Counted from the stretch's first letter, positions 18,762 through 28,808 are shown. The stretch: 64,000 bases of DNA from Pseudomonas sp. Irchel s3h17 (GCF_900187505.1 NZ_FYDL01000004.1:133359-197358); one strand, 5' to 3'. Notes: generated from the letters alone by a model not told the origin. Translations and numbers: made by a program.

Positions 18762-20075
18762 ATGTTCAAGCCCCGATTCGCCCTGGTTATCACCCTTGCC
18801 GCAGGCCTGGCCGCCTGCGGGGAAACCTCCAGCCTGCAGGTGTCGGACGGCATAGGTCCTTCACCCACACTGCCGGAACCGGACAAGACCCTGATCCCCA
18901 CCGTGAACATCGCCCCCGCCGTGGGCTGGCCTGACGGCACCAAGCCGATTGCCGCGCCCGGCACCCAGGTGGTGGCATTCGCCGAAGGGCTCGAACACCC
19001 ACGCTGGCTGTATGTGCTGCCCAATGGCGATGTGCTGGTGGCCGAAACCAACGCTCCGCCCAAGCCTGATGACGGCACAGGCGTGGTCGGCTGGATCACC
19101 GAAAAAATCATGGCGCGCGCCGGTGCCGGCGTGCCCAGCCCGAACCGCATCACCCTGCTGCGCGACGCCGACCACGACGGCCACGCCGAAACCCGCACCC
19201 CGTTCATTGAACACCTCAACTCGCCCTTTGGCATGGCCCTGGTCGGCAACGATCTGTACGTCGCGGATACGGATCGGCTGTTGCGCTTCAACTATGCAGG
19301 CGGCGCCACTTCGATCACCTCCGCCCCCATGAAGGTGATCGACCTGCCCGGCGGCACACTGAACCATCACTGGACCAAAAACCTCATCGCCAGCCAGGAC
19401 GGCAGCAAGCTGTACGTGACCGTCGGCTCGAACAGCAACATCGCGGAAAATGGCCTGGAGCAGGAAACAGGTCGCGCGGCGATCTGGGAAGTTGATCGCG
19501 CCACCGGCAACCAGCGGATTTTCGCCTCGGGCCTGCGCAACCCCAACGGCATGGGCTGGGAGCCGCGCAGCGGAAAACTCTGGACTGCCGTCAATGAACG
19601 GGACGAGCTCGGCAACGACCTGGTGCCGGACTACATCACCTCGGTCGAGGACGGGGGCTTCTATGGCTGGCCGTTCAGCTATTACGGCCAACACGTCGAT
19701 GCCCGGGTCACGCCACAAGACCCGGACCTGGTCGCCAAGGCCATTGCCCCGGACTACGCCGTCGGCTCACACACCGCCCCGCTGGGCCTGGCATTCACAC
19801 AAGGAAGCAAACTGCCGCCGCCCTTCACCGAAGGCGCCTTTATCGGCCTGCACGGCTCGTGGAACCGCAAACCCCACAGCGGCTACAAAGTGATCTTCGT
19901 GCCGTTCCGCGCAGGCAAACCGGTCGGGCAGCCTGTCGATGTGCTGAGCGGTTTTCTCGACCAGGACGAACAGGCCATGGGCCGGCCGGTGGGCGTGGTG
20001 ATCGACCGGCAAGGAAATCTGCTGGTGGCCGATGATGTGGGGAACACGATCTGGCGGGTGTCAGCCCTTCAATGA
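18762..20075 (+). CDS. Sorbosone dehydrogenase-like (PQQ-type) lipoprotein
   Basis: This 437-residue protein has a lipoprotein signal (LAAGLAAC, lipid-attached Cys at about 19) and a six-bladed beta-propeller like soluble glucose/sorbosone dehydrogenases. Motifs are GLEHPRWLYVLPNGDVLVAET, GLRNPNGMGWEP, GFYGWPFSYYG and GSWNRKPHSGYKV. The family oxidises sugars or aldehydes with PQQ in the periplasm, but many members have unknown substrates. GGAG lies 8 bp before ATG. Confidence 0.85.
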   Translation: MFKPRFALVITLAAGLAACGETSSLQVSDGIGPSPTLPEPDKTLIPTVNIAPAVGWPDGTKPIAAPGTQVVAFAEGLEHPRWLYVLPNGDVLVAETNAPPKPDDGTGVVGWITEKIMARAGAGVPSPNRITLLRDADHDGHAETRTPFIEHLNSPFGMALVGNDLYVADTDRLLRFNYAGGATSITSAPMKVIDLPGGTLNHHWTKNLIASQDGSKLYVTVGSNSNIAENGLEQETGRAAIWEVDRATGNQRIFASGLRNPNGMGWEPRSGKLWTAVNERDELGNDLVPDYITSVEDGGFYGWPFSYYGQHVDARVTPQDPDLVAKAIAPDYAVGSHTAPLGLAFTQGSKLPPPFTEGAFIGLHGSWNRKPHSGYKVIFVPFRAGKPVGQPVDVLSGFLDQDEQAMGRPVGVVIDRQGNLLVADDVGNTIWRVSALQ

Positions 20076-20096
20076 GCGACTACCAGCGGACGAGGC

Positions 20097-20759
20097 CTAG
20101 ACTTTGCGGCACAAGGTCAGGCCATCCCCCAGCGGCAGCAACGACAAGTCCACCCGCGCATCCGCCTTCAAGGCACGATTGAGCGCCTGGATGGCCCGGG
20201 TGTCTTCGCTGGCGGGATTGCTTTCCAGCACCCGGCCGCTCCACAGCGTGTTGTCGAATACCGCCAGGCCGCCCTGGCGTAGCAGCCGCAAGGCGCTTTC
20301 CAGGTAAGCCGGGTAATTGGCCTTGTCGGCATCGATGAAGATCAGGTCAAAGCAGCCCCCCTGCCCTTGCTGCTCCAACTGCGCCAGGGTCTGCAGTGCC
20401 GGCGCCAGGCGCAGCTCGATACGCCCGGCCAGCCCGGCCTCCTGCCAGTAACGGCGCGCCGTGGCATTGTAGTCGCCGGGGAGGTCGCAGCAGATCAGCG
20501 AGCCGTCCTGCGGCAAGGCCGCCGCCATGCACAGGGCGCTGTAACCGGTAAAGGTCCCCACCTCGAGTACGCGTCGGGCGCCTGTCAGTTTGATCAACAG
20601 GGCGAGGAACTGCCCTTGCTCCGGCGCTACCTGCCAGCGCGCCATGGGCAGCGCCTGGGTTTCATCACGCAAACGGCGCAGCAGCGGCGTTTCGCGCAGC
20701 GATACATCGAGCAGGTAGTGGTAGAGGTCATCGTCGAGATTGAGCGTACGAGCGGTCAT
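20097..20759 (-). CDS. Class I SAM-dependent O-methyltransferase
   Basis: This 220-residue protein is of the caffeoyl-CoA/catechol O-methyltransferase type. EVGTFTGYSALCMA is the SAM-binding loop. LIFIDADKANYPAYLE contains the metal-binding Asp and the conserved Lys, and FDNTLWSGRV the second metal site. The small soluble substrate cannot be inferred. ATG 20759 follows AGAGG and is preferred over the in-frame GTG 6 bp upstream. Confidence 0.88.
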   Translation of the reverse strand: MTARTLNLDDDLYHYLLDVSLRETPLLRRLRDETQALPMARWQVAPEQGQFLALLIKLTGARRVLEVGTFTGYSALCMAAALPQDGSLICCDLPGDYNATARRYWQEAGLAGRIELRLAPALQTLAQLEQQGQGGCFDLIFIDADKANYPAYLESALRLLRQGGLAVFDNTLWSGRVLESNPASEDTRAIQALNRALKADARVDLSLLPLGDGLTLCRKV

Positions 20760-20782
20760 GACCACCTCTGCGAGACAGGACG

Positions 20783-21316
20783 CTAGGGATTGCGCGCCAG
20801 ATGCTCAGGCTGCAATACGCGCTTGGCGCTCAGGTAGGCCTTCTGCCAATAGGCTTTGGACAGGCTGTCCAGCTTGACGGTACCGCCGGTGGCCGGCGCA
20901 TGCACGAATCGACCTTCGCCGACGTAGATCCCGGCATGGCTGACTTGCGAGCCGCCATTGGTGGCGAAGAAGATCACGTCACCGGTCTGCAAGGCGGTCT
21001 TGCCTACACTGGGCGCCTGCATGCCGATCATTTCACTCGTGGTGCGCGGCAGCGTGATACCCGCCGCGTCTCGGTAGACGTAGCCGATCAGGCCGCTGCA
21101 ATCAAACCCCGAATCCGGCGTATTACCGCCCCAACGATACGGCGTGCCCACCAGGCCCAGCGCGCGGAACAGCACGTCGTCGGCCACCGGGGAGAATGAT
21201 TGCGAGGGTGCAAAGACAGGGGCGCGAGCCACTTTGGCCGGCGGCGGAGTACGACTGGCACAGGCGCTAAGCAGCGCTGCGAGGAACATGAGTGCGAGGC
21301 GGGCCGACATCGTCAT
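20783..21316 (-). CDS. NlpC/P60 family lipoprotein (peptidoglycan endopeptidase), copy 1
   Basis: This 177-residue protein has a lipobox (LLSAC) near residue 18 and an NlpC/P60 domain. The catalytic Cys is in DSGFDCSGLIGYVY, the His in VSHAGIYVG and the third polar residue in FVHAPATGG. It probably cuts peptide cross-links in peptidoglycan. Together with the next gene (21559-22185) it forms a tandem pair of related hydrolases, as in other pseudomonads. Confidence 0.9.
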   Translation of the reverse strand: MTMSARLALMFLAALLSACASRTPPPAKVARAPVFAPSQSFSPVADDVLFRALGLVGTPYRWGGNTPDSGFDCSGLIGYVYRDAAGITLPRTTSEMIGMQAPSVGKTALQTGDVIFFATNGGSQVSHAGIYVGEGRFVHAPATGGTVKLDSLSKAYWQKAYLSAKRVLQPEHLARNP

Positions 21317-21370
21317 CTACAGAGCATCCTGATCTGGCTGCGGCGTTCTCTGCCGAGAGGCTGAAAACAA

Positions 21371-21398
21371 AACCGCGTAAGCAGGGCTTACGCGGTTA
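21371..21398 (-). terminator. Rho-independent terminator
   Basis: AACCGCGTAAGC and GCTTACGCGGTT form a perfect 12-bp stem with a 3-base loop. On the minus strand it is followed by TTTTGTTTT, so it ends transcription of the NlpC/P60 gene at 21559-22185. Confidence 0.85.
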
Positions 21399-21558
21399 GT
21401 TGATCAACAATAGATCAGGATTCTAGCGGCTAAGCGCCAAACTTCAAGTAAGACTTTAAGTTGGGACTACAAATTGAAGGGGTATTGCTCGGCGAGGGTC
21501 AATTCTGGGTAGCCGCGCCCGGGTATTGCACCCAGGGCGCAGTGGCTACGCAGACCGC

Positions 21559-22185
21559 TTACTTGCGCGCGGTAGTGACCGACGTCGGGGCCATGGCGAG
21601 TGCACGCTTGGCTTCAATGAAGGTCTTGCTCCAGTAGCTGTCGCCCAGGCTATCGACCCGGACACCGCCGCTGCGGCTGCTGCTGGAGTGGATGAACTGG
21701 TTGTCACCCAGGTAGATACCGGCGTGACTGACACGACCGCGACGACCATTGGTGGCAAAAAACAGCAGGTCGCCAGGTTGCAGCTTGCTGCGAGAGACCA
21801 GCGGCGCGTCAACGTTGATCATTTCGCGCGTGGAGCGCGGCAGGTTCATGCCCGCTTCTTCGCGGAACAGGTAACCAATGAAACCGCTGCAATCAAAACC
21901 GGCTTCAGAGGTACCGCCGAAACGGTAACGGGTACCGATCAGGGACATGCCACGTTCAAGGATGCTGTCGGCCAGGACAGGCAACTGGTAAGGCTTGCTG
22001 CCAGCGAAATCGGCCAGTTCTTTTTCGGTTGCCAGTTCTTCCTGATAAAGAGCGGAAGACTGTGCGGTAACAGAGTTTTGAACCTGTTGCTGGGGCGCTT
22101 GCTGGGACACTGGAGAGTGCGCGGCGCAACCAAACAGCAGGGTAACGAGTGCGAGAGGCACGAGGGGTGCGAAGCGATTTAGCAT
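21559..22185 (-). CDS. NlpC/P60 family lipoprotein (peptidoglycan endopeptidase), copy 2
   Basis: This 208-residue protein has a lipobox (LLFGC) and an NlpC/P60 domain with Cys in EAGFDCSGFIGYLF, His in VSHAGIYLG and HSSSSRSGG downstream. It resembles its neighbour at 20783-21316 across the whole catalytic domain, which points to a gene duplication. A Gln-rich linker follows the lipid anchor. A GTG two codons upstream is an alternative start. Confidence 0.9.
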   Translation of the reverse strand: MLNRFAPLVPLALVTLLFGCAAHSPVSQQAPQQQVQNSVTAQSSALYQEELATEKELADFAGSKPYQLPVLADSILERGMSLIGTRYRFGGTSEAGFDCSGFIGYLFREEAGMNLPRSTREMINVDAPLVSRSKLQPGDLLFFATNGRRGRVSHAGIYLGDNQFIHSSSSRSGGVRVDSLGDSYWSKTFIEAKRALAMAPTSVTTARK

Positions 22186-22398
22186 GGGCACGACCGTGGC
22201 TGAAGGTGTAAAGAAGCCGAGACTATGCCTTCTATCGTCCTCATTTGCAAATTCAATCGATTTAAATGTGACTTATCAGTTTTCTCTTAACATCTAAGCG
22301 CTTAAGCCCATTTTAAATCTGCGCGCGCCGGAAACACCCTTCCGGAAGCGGGCTTTCTGACGCCTCGAATAGGCCGAAACGCTCTACAGGCCGCGGTT

Positions 22399-23103
22399 TT
22401 ACCAGCCCAGGGTTTCTTTGAGGAAGGGGATCGTCAGCTTGCGCTGGGCCTGGAGCGAGGCCTGGTCGAGGCGTTCGAGCAGCTCGAACAGGGCACTCAT
22501 GCTGCGCGTACCCCGGGTCAGGATAAAATGCCCGACTTCGTCGGTCAGGTGCAGGCCGCGACGCGAGGCGCGCAATTGCAGCGCACGCAGCTTGTCTTCA
22601 TCGGACAGGGGGCGCATCTGGAAAATCAGGGCCAGGGTCAAGCGGGACTTGAGGTCAGCCAGCTTTACCGGCAACTCTCGTGGCGACGTTGACGCGGCGA
22701 TCAGCAGGCGCCGACCGCTGTCGCGCAAACGGTTGAACAGGTGGAACAGCGCCTCTTCCCAGTCAGCCCGCCCCGCGACCGCCTGCAAGTCATCCAGGCA
22801 AACCAGTTCGTACTGTTCAAGGTTGTCGAGGATTTCGATACCGCGATCCAGCAACTCGGCCAACGGCAGGTACACCGCCGGCTCCCCCAACTGCTCGAAG
22901 CGCAGGCAAGCGGCTTGCAGCAGGTGCGTACGCCCTACCCCGTCCTTGCCCCATAGATAGATCAGGCTTTCGGTCCAGCCGGCGTCGGCTTCGCACAGGC
23001 GTTCGACATAGCCGAGTGCAGCGGCGTTGGCGCCAGGGTAGTAGTTGATAAAGGTGGCGTCATCACGCAGACGCACACCTAGGGGCAGCTGAATCGGTTT
23101 CAT
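22399..23103 (-). CDS. hda: DnaA regulatory inactivator Hda
   Basis: This 234-residue AAA+ protein is related to DnaA without the DNA-binding domain. The N-terminal QLPLGVRLRDDATFINYYPG includes the QLPL clamp-binding motif. Walker A is GKDGVGRTH, with Arg in place of Lys as in E. coli Hda. Walker B is LVCLDDLQ. With the sliding clamp, Hda stimulates DnaA-ATP hydrolysis to prevent re-initiation. It is followed by PerM- and DUF2066-type genes upstream, the usual pseudomonad order. Confidence 0.95.
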   Translation of the reverse strand: MKPIQLPLGVRLRDDATFINYYPGANAAALGYVERLCEADAGWTESLIYLWGKDGVGRTHLLQAACLRFEQLGEPAVYLPLAELLDRGIEILDNLEQYELVCLDDLQAVAGRADWEEALFHLFNRLRDSGRRLLIAASTSPRELPVKLADLKSRLTLALIFQMRPLSDEDKLRALQLRASRRGLHLTDEVGHFILTRGTRSMSALFELLERLDQASLQAQRKLTIPFLKETLGW

Positions 23104-23320
23104 GCTGACTGAACAGTTCCAAACGAACCGTTAGTGGCCTCTGTGTAAAGTTTGCAAAGTTTATACCCGTGACGCCGGCCGCACAATGCGGCAGACCATA
23201 AGCAAAATCAAAGGTTTGCGTTAACTTGCAAGGATCGAAGGGGTTTGTTTGACGGTGCATGTGGCAGCCAGGCACCCTGTACAAGAGCGCCCGGCCAGCC
23301 TTTTCAGGGCGGATCGCCCG

Positions 23321-24397
23321 CTATCGGGACTCCGGTTCGTCCACGCTGCCGTACATGGATGAGTCCTTGTACAAGTCATGCACATGACGCACCAGCACCA
23401 TGATCACCGCAGCCACGGGCAACGCCAGCAAAATACCGGTAAAGCCAAACAGCTCGCCACCGGCCAGGATCGCAAAGATCACCGCCACCGGGTGCAGACC
23501 AATCCGGTCGCCCACCAGCAACGGCGTCAGCACCATGCCTTCCAGGGCCTGGCCAACCATGAACACGGCAACGATCCCGATCATCGGATACAGGTCGCCG
23601 CCAAACTGAAACAGCCCGGCAACCAACGCCGCACCGATCCCGATCACAAACCCCATGTACGGCACGATCGCCGCCAGGCCGGCGATCAGGCCGATCAACA
23701 GCCCCAACTCCAACCCCACCAGCATCAGGCCCGCGGCATAAATCACCCCCAGCGCCAGCATCACCATCAACTGCCCGCGCACAAACGCCCCCAGCACCTC
23801 ATGACACTCACCGGCCAATGCCATCACGCGCTCCTCACGACCACGTGGCAACAGGCTGCGGATTTTGCCCATCATCAGGTCCCAGTCACGCAACAGATAG
23901 AAGCTCACCACCGGAATCAGCACCAGGTTGGCCAGCCAACCCATCAATGCCAGGCTCGACGCCGTTGCCTGGCTCAGCACCATCCCGACAATGTCGGTGG
24001 TCTGCCCCATGTGTTCGCTGATGGCCGCCTTGACCTTGTCGAACTTCCAGAAGCCGTCCGCCAACCCCATCCGGGCCTGCACCCACGGCATCGCCGTGTG
24101 TTGCAACCAGTCGAGCATCTGCGGTGCCAATTCGTACAAACGAAACAGCTGCCTGGCCAGCATGGGCACCAGCACCAGCAACAACGCCATGACGATCAGG
24201 GTAAACAGCGCAAACACGGCCACCACCCCCCAGGTCCGCGACAAGCCGTATTTTTCCAGGCGATCGACCAAGGGATCGAACAGGTACGCCAGCCCCAGCG
24301 CAACCAGGAAGGGGGTGAGAATCGGATGCAACAGGTACACAAACACGCACAGCAGGGCGATCCCAGCCAGCCAGACCCAACGCCGAGAATCGGCCAT
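23321..24397 (-). CDS. AI-2E/PerM family membrane transporter
   Basis: This 358-residue protein has about eight membrane helices and belongs to the PerM (UPF0118) family. The paired N-terminal helices around LLHPILTPFLVALGLAYLFDPLVDRLEKYGLSR and the C-terminal motif LLVGDRIGLHPVAVIFAIL are characteristic. Some members export the AI-2 signal or Na+, but for this subgroup the substrate is uncertain. GGAG 6 bp before 24397 fixes the start. Confidence 0.88.
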   Translation of the reverse strand: MADSRRWVWLAGIALLCVFVYLLHPILTPFLVALGLAYLFDPLVDRLEKYGLSRTWGVVAVFALFTLIVMALLLVLVPMLARQLFRLYELAPQMLDWLQHTAMPWVQARMGLADGFWKFDKVKAAISEHMGQTTDIVGMVLSQATASSLALMGWLANLVLIPVVSFYLLRDWDLMMGKIRSLLPRGREERVMALAGECHEVLGAFVRGQLMVMLALGVIYAAGLMLVGLELGLLIGLIAGLAAIVPYMGFVIGIGAALVAGLFQFGGDLYPMIGIVAVFMVGQALEGMVLTPLLVGDRIGLHPVAVIFAILAGGELFGFTGILLALPVAAVIMVLVRHVHDLYKDSSMYGSVDEPESR

Positions 24398-24434
24398 GAA
24401 CAACTCCATATGCTTCTATATAAGAAAAGAAAAA

Positions 24435-25481
24435 CTACCAGCGGAAACTCAACTGCGCCCTCGGTGCGGGGGCAACCACGGGAACCTGGCCTGCGACCAC
24501 GGGCTGCACTGGCGCAGGCGCGGCACTGGCCGGCACTTCCCGCAGGTTCGCCAGCGTCAACTGCGAGCGCAACTGATCGGTACTGCCATTGACGCGATAG
24601 ACAATCCGGTCACCCTCGACACGCTGCAACCGCACGGAAAAAGGCTCCAGCAACCGCCCCAGTTCCGCATAGCGCGCGAGATTCATGCCTTGTACTTCCA
24701 GCAACGATTGCTCGCTGGACGCCCCGGCCCTGGACGCGAAGCGCGGCGCCAGGCGCTCGCTCACCGCCAGCAGCACGGCATCCGCCACGGCGGCGCTGTC
24801 AGCCCCCTGCACGCTGCCCTGCTCACGCTGATCGCCCAGCCACAAATACCACTTGGCTTGCCATTGGCCACCCTCCTCGCGCGCATGCACCGCCAACAAG
24901 GCATCGGCACCATAACGCTCGGAAGCACTGCGCAACGGAGCAGGATTGCCGCTATCAAGATTCGGCGCCGTGGCCACAATCTGCTCGTTCAGGTCCGCCA
25001 GTGGCAGGCGCAACGGCAGGCCTCGATGCTGGGCCGCACGCTGCAACGGCTCGGCACTGACCTGACCATCGCCCACCAGGCTTGAACCGTCGGTCGAGTC
25101 GTTGAGCCACCATCCGAGAATCGACGGACGATTGGCCCCCCACAGGGCCAGCCCGGCCTGACGCAGTGCACGATCCGTGCTGACCGGGTCAAAGTCGACC
25201 TTCAGGCTTTCCGGTGGCCCGGCGTCATAGCCGTACTGACTGATAATTTGTTGCGGATCTTTTCGGATGGCGACAAGCCCGGGACTTTGCAACGCCCGGG
25301 CGTCCCCCGTGAGGCGCAGCACCAGGGTGTCGAGCGCACGCTGCGTGGCCTGGTCACGCTCCTGCGGAGTCTGGCTGCTGACCGGTTCGCGGACTTGATA
25401 GAGACCCTGGACGGTTTCGGCATGGCTCGCCAGGCTGACCAGCGACAAACAGCCTACAAACAGAAATTTACACAGGCGCAT
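24435..25481 (-). CDS. DUF2066 domain-containing exported protein
   Basis: This 348-residue protein has a signal peptide (cleavage after ASHA). The body matches the DUF2066 family found next to purM in gammaproteobacteria; QATQRALDTLVLRLTGD is the conserved block. No catalytic motif is visible and the role is unknown. It diverges from purM across a 385-bp spacer and lies 37 bp before the PerM-type gene, with which it is probably cotranscribed. Confidence 0.85.
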   Translation of the reverse strand: MRLCKFLFVGCLSLVSLASHAETVQGLYQVREPVSSQTPQERDQATQRALDTLVLRLTGDARALQSPGLVAIRKDPQQIISQYGYDAGPPESLKVDFDPVSTDRALRQAGLALWGANRPSILGWWLNDSTDGSSLVGDGQVSAEPLQRAAQHRGLPLRLPLADLNEQIVATAPNLDSGNPAPLRSASERYGADALLAVHAREEGGQWQAKWYLWLGDQREQGSVQGADSAAVADAVLLAVSERLAPRFASRAGASSEQSLLEVQGMNLARYAELGRLLEPFSVRLQRVEGDRIVYRVNGSTDQLRSQLTLANLREVPASAAPAPVQPVVAGQVPVVAPAPRAQLSFRW

Positions 25482-25866
25482 GGGGGATTCCCGTCGACAA
25501 ATAGCGGCTGGAACAGACCGCGTGAACTAGCGTGAGCAAGGCTGTGACCACACAGACCTGCAAAACATTCACACGATCGATGGAAGTTTTCACACCGTCA
25601 TAACCATAGACGGTAAACCGCTATACCTTATACAGCGACAGGCAAGGCCACCAGCACGGAGCATTTTCGGTTTTTTTAACACGATATGCCCCTGCCCGTC
25701 GGCCCGAGGATGGCCGCTGCCCCTCAAGCCTGATAAAATCGCGCGCCTTCGCAGACCGGCAATGGCCCGGTGTTCTGAATGCTTGCGCGGCAATCCCGCC
25801 CATGCCTGTTCAGCACGCTCGCCAGACTCGGTCGTTACCCAGAAATCCCCCCTAAAGGCCTGGATC
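25482..25866. promoter_or_regulatory. Divergent spacer between the DUF2066 gene and purM
   Basis: This 385-bp intergenic region should hold promoters for both directions. TATACC and TTATAC elements (about 25620-25632) lie within a GGTA...TACC inverted repeat and could be -10 boxes. I see no gene and no clear repressor site. Confidence 0.45.
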
Positions 25867-26925
25867 ATGAGCAAGCAACCCTCCCTGAGCTACAAGGACG
25901 CCGGTGTAGACATCGACGCCGGTGAAGCATTGGTCGAACGCATCAAGAGCGTCGCCAAGCGCACTGCGCGCCCGGAAGTCATGGGCGGCCTGGGCGGTTT
26001 TGGCGCCCTCTGCGAAATCCCGGCCGGCTACAAGCAGCCCGTGCTGGTATCCGGCACCGACGGCGTCGGCACCAAGCTGCGCCTGGCACTGAACCTGAAC
26101 AAGCACGACAGCATCGGCATCGACCTGGTTGCCATGTGCGTCAACGACCTGGTGGTCTGTGGCGCCGAGCCACTGTTCTTCCTTGACTACTACGCCACCG
26201 GCAAGCTGAACGTCGACACCGCCGCTCAGGTCGTCACCGGCATCGGCGCTGGCTGCGAACTGTCCGGCTGCTCCCTGGTAGGTGGCGAAACCGCTGAAAT
26301 GCCGGGCATGTACGAAGGCGAAGACTACGACCTGGCCGGCTTCTGCGTGGGCGTGGTCGAGAAGTCGGAAATCATCGACGGCTCGAAAGTGGCCGCCGGC
26401 GATGCCCTGCTTGCCCTGCCATCCTCCGGCCCGCACTCCAACGGCTACTCGCTGATCCGCAAGATCATCGAAGTGTCCGGTGCCGACATCGAGAACATCC
26501 AGCTCGACGGCAAGCCGCTGACCGACCTGCTGATGGCGCCAACCCGCATCTACGTCAAGCCGTTGCTCAAGCTGATCAAGGACACCGGCGCCGTCAAGGC
26601 CATGGCCCACATCACCGGTGGCGGCCTGCTCGACAACATCCCGCGCGTGCTGCCAAAAGGCGCCCAGGCCGTGGTTGACGTTGCCAGCTGGCAGCGCCCG
26701 GCCGTCTTCGACTGGCTGCAGGAAAAAGGCAACGTTGACGAAACCGAAATGCACCGCGTACTGAACTGCGGCGTGGGCATGGTCATCTGCGTCGCCCAGG
26801 AACACGTTGAAACCGCGCTGAACGTACTGCGTGAAGCCGGCGAGCAACCTTGGGTCATCGGCCAGATCACCACGGCTGCCGAAGGCGCCGCCCAGGTCGA
26901 ACTGAAGAACCTCAAGGCTCATTGA
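25867..26925 (+). CDS. purM: Phosphoribosylformylglycinamidine cyclo-ligase
   Basis: This 352-residue AIR synthetase closes the imidazole ring in step five of purine synthesis. [20 protein letters not shown] at the N-terminus, [11 protein letters not shown] and [13 protein letters not shown] are family hallmarks. The frame is open to 25762 but [10 protein letters not shown] is the conserved start. purN follows 1 bp after the stop. Confidence 0.97.
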   Translation: MSKQPSLSYKDAGVDIDAGEALVERIKSVAKRTARPEVMGGLGGFGALCEIPAGYKQPVLVSGTDGVGTKLRLALNLNKHDSIGIDLVAMCVNDLVVCGAEPLFFLDYYATGKLNVDTAAQVVTGIGAGCELSGCSLVGGETAEMPGMYEGEDYDLAGFCVGVVEKSEIIDGSKVAAGDALLALPSSGPHSNGYSLIRKIIEVSGADIENIQLDGKPLTDLLMAPTRIYVKPLLKLIKDTGAVKAMAHITGGGLLDNIPRVLPKGAQAVVDVASWQRPAVFDWLQEKGNVDETEMHRVLNCGVGMVICVAQEHVETALNVLREAGEQPWVIGQITTAAEGAAQVELKNLKAH

Positions 26926-26926
26926 G

Positions 26927-27577
26927 ATGCCCCAGACCTGTGATGTTGTGGTGCTGCTGTCCGGCACCGGCAGTAACTTGCAGGCCTTGATCGACGATGC
27001 GCAGAATGCTGACAACTCTGTCCGCATTCGCGCAGTGATCTCGAACCGTGCCGATGCCTACGGTTTGCAGCGCGCCAGGGACGCGGGTATCGATACCCGC
27101 GCCCTGGATCACAAGGCGTTCGAAGGCCGTGAAGCCTTCGATGCCGCCTTGATCGAACTGATCGACGCTTTCCAACCCAAACTTGTGGTCCTGGCCGGAT
27201 TCATGCGCATCCTCAGCGCCGGTTTCGTCCGCCACTACCAGGGTCGCCTGCTCAATATCCATCCTTCGCTGCTCCCTAAATACAAAGGGTTACACACTCA
27301 CCAGCGAGCGCTGGAGGCCGGCGACACGGAACATGGCTGCAGCGTGCACTTCGTTACCGAGGAACTCGATGGCGGCCCACTGGTCGTACAGGCAGTAATA
27401 CCGGTAGAGTTGCATGATTCGCCGCAAAGTCTGGCGCAGCGGGTTCACACCTGCGAACACCAGATCTATCCGCTGGCGGTACGCTGGTTTGCCGAGGGCC
27501 GCTTGAGCCTGGGCGAACAAGGTGCTTCACTGGATGGTCAGTTGCTTGGGACCTGCGGTCACTTGATTCGTCACTAG
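26927..27577 (+). CDS. purN: Phosphoribosylglycinamide formyltransferase
   Basis: This 216-residue GAR transformylase uses 10-formyltetrahydrofolate. VLLSGTGSNLQALID binds the phosphate. The catalytic Asn-His-Asp triad lies in NIHPSLLPKYKGLHTHQRALE and VTEELDGGPLV. It is cotranscribed with purM, and with the DUF3108 gene 8 bp downstream. Confidence 0.97.
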   Translation: MPQTCDVVVLLSGTGSNLQALIDDAQNADNSVRIRAVISNRADAYGLQRARDAGIDTRALDHKAFEGREAFDAALIELIDAFQPKLVVLAGFMRILSAGFVRHYQGRLLNIHPSLLPKYKGLHTHQRALEAGDTEHGCSVHFVTEELDGGPLVVQAVIPVELHDSPQSLAQRVHTCEHQIYPLAVRWFAEGRLSLGEQGASLDGQLLGTCGHLIRH

Positions 27578-27585
27578 GAGATTTT

Positions 27586-28305
27586 ATGCGTCGCGCCCTG
27601 CTCTTCGCCTGTGCTCTGCTTACCCTGCCCTTTGCGCAGGCCGCAGATCTGCAACCGTTCTCCGCCAGCTATACCGCCGACTGGAAGCAACTTCCAATGA
27701 GCGGTACCGCTGAACGAAGCCTAGAAAAAACCAGCAACGGTGATTGGAAGCTCAGCTTCAAGGCATCGATGATGATTGCGAGCCTGACGGAAGAAAGCAC
27801 ACTGAAGCTGGACAAGGACACCTTGCTGCCCCAGTCGTATCTCTTCGAGCGTGGCGGTCTGGGCAAAGCCAAGAAAGTCAACCTGGACTTCGACTGGAGC
27901 ACCAAGATGGTCACCGGGACCGATCGCGGTGAAGCGGTCAAGGTACCACTCAATACAGGCATGCTGGATAAGTCTACTTACCAGCTGGCCTTGCAGCGCG
28001 ATGTAGCCGCCGGCAAAAAAAGCATGAGCTACCAGGTGGTTGAAGGTGAAGACTCGGACACCTACGATTTTCGTGTCCTGAATTCCGAAACGGTCAGCAC
28101 CAAGGTCGGCAAAATTGACGCCATCAAGGTCGAGCGCGTACGTCCGCCAGTCGAGAGCGGGAACAAGCGCATCACCGAGATGTGGTTCGCCAAGGATTGG
28201 GGCTATGTTCTCGTAGCCCTGCGCCAGGTCGAAACCGACGGCAAGGAGTACAACATCATGCTCCAGGACGGTACCGTCGACGGCAAGCCGGTCAAAGGCC
28301 AGTAA
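27586..28305 (+). CDS. DUF3108 domain-containing exported protein
   Basis: This 239-residue protein has a signal peptide ending in FAQA, then an all-beta DUF3108 region (PFSASYTADWKQLPMSGTAER, SYLFERGGLGKAKK). The family is periplasmic and of unknown role. It is the last gene of the purM-purN unit and is followed by a strong terminator. Confidence 0.88.
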   Translation: MRRALLFACALLTLPFAQAADLQPFSASYTADWKQLPMSGTAERSLEKTSNGDWKLSFKASMMIASLTEESTLKLDKDTLLPQSYLFERGGLGKAKKVNLDFDWSTKMVTGTDRGEAVKVPLNTGMLDKSTYQLALQRDVAAGKKSMSYQVVEGEDSDTYDFRVLNSETVSTKVGKIDAIKVERVRPPVESGNKRITEMWFAKDWGYVLVALRQVETDGKEYNIMLQDGTVDGKPVKGQ

Positions 28306-28322
28306 GCCAGACCAACGTTAAC

Positions 28323-28350
28323 AAAGCCTCGCGATTGCGAGGCTTTTTTT
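28323..28350 (+). terminator. Rho-independent terminator of the purMN operon
   Basis: AAAGCCTCGC-GATT-GCGAGGCTTT followed by TTTT forms a perfect 10-bp stem. Confidence 0.93.
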
Positions 28351-28619
28351 CGTCTGTGGTTTTTGCGCTAGCTGACAGACCGCCATCGCCGACAAGCGGA
28401 GCGCCGCCCGGCCCGCGAAGAGCCCTTGAAACATGAAACTTCTGTCATGAAACTTTCCACCCTGCGACCGAATGTCACGGCCGGCGGGGGCTGGCGGATT
28501 GTCTTCGATCCTGCAACAGACCGTTACCGATCCAGATCATTTACTTAGCAAGCTATCAAAATATATAACAAAGGCCTGCAGACGCCTTGCTGCAGGTCAA
28601 TTGAAATTGGAGCTCGCAG

Positions 28620-28808
28620 ATGACTGTAAAAGTAACTGAACGCGACGATTCACGGATGTCCCATGAAGGCCTGGCCGCCGGTATCCGGATCTGGGATGTC
28701 CATCAACAAGACATGCTGGTGGGGATGTTCCACTCCGAGAGCGACGCCCACCGCTACAGGATCGAACTGGAAACACTGGAACAGCAACGAGAAAGCCGCT
28801 GCGCGTAA
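28620..28808 (+). CDS. Small conserved hypothetical protein (62 aa)
   Basis: The start ATG follows TTGGAGC by 7 bp. The peptide begins MTVKVTERDD, is acidic and soluble, and ends in a charged helix (SDAHRYRIELETLEQQRES). It sits alone after an AT-rich stretch with a promoter-like AAAATATATAAC. The function is unknown, but the ribosome site and composition support a real gene. Confidence 0.65.
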   Translation: MTVKVTERDDSRMSHEGLAAGIRIWDVHQQDMLVGMFHSESDAHRYRIELETLEQQRESRCA

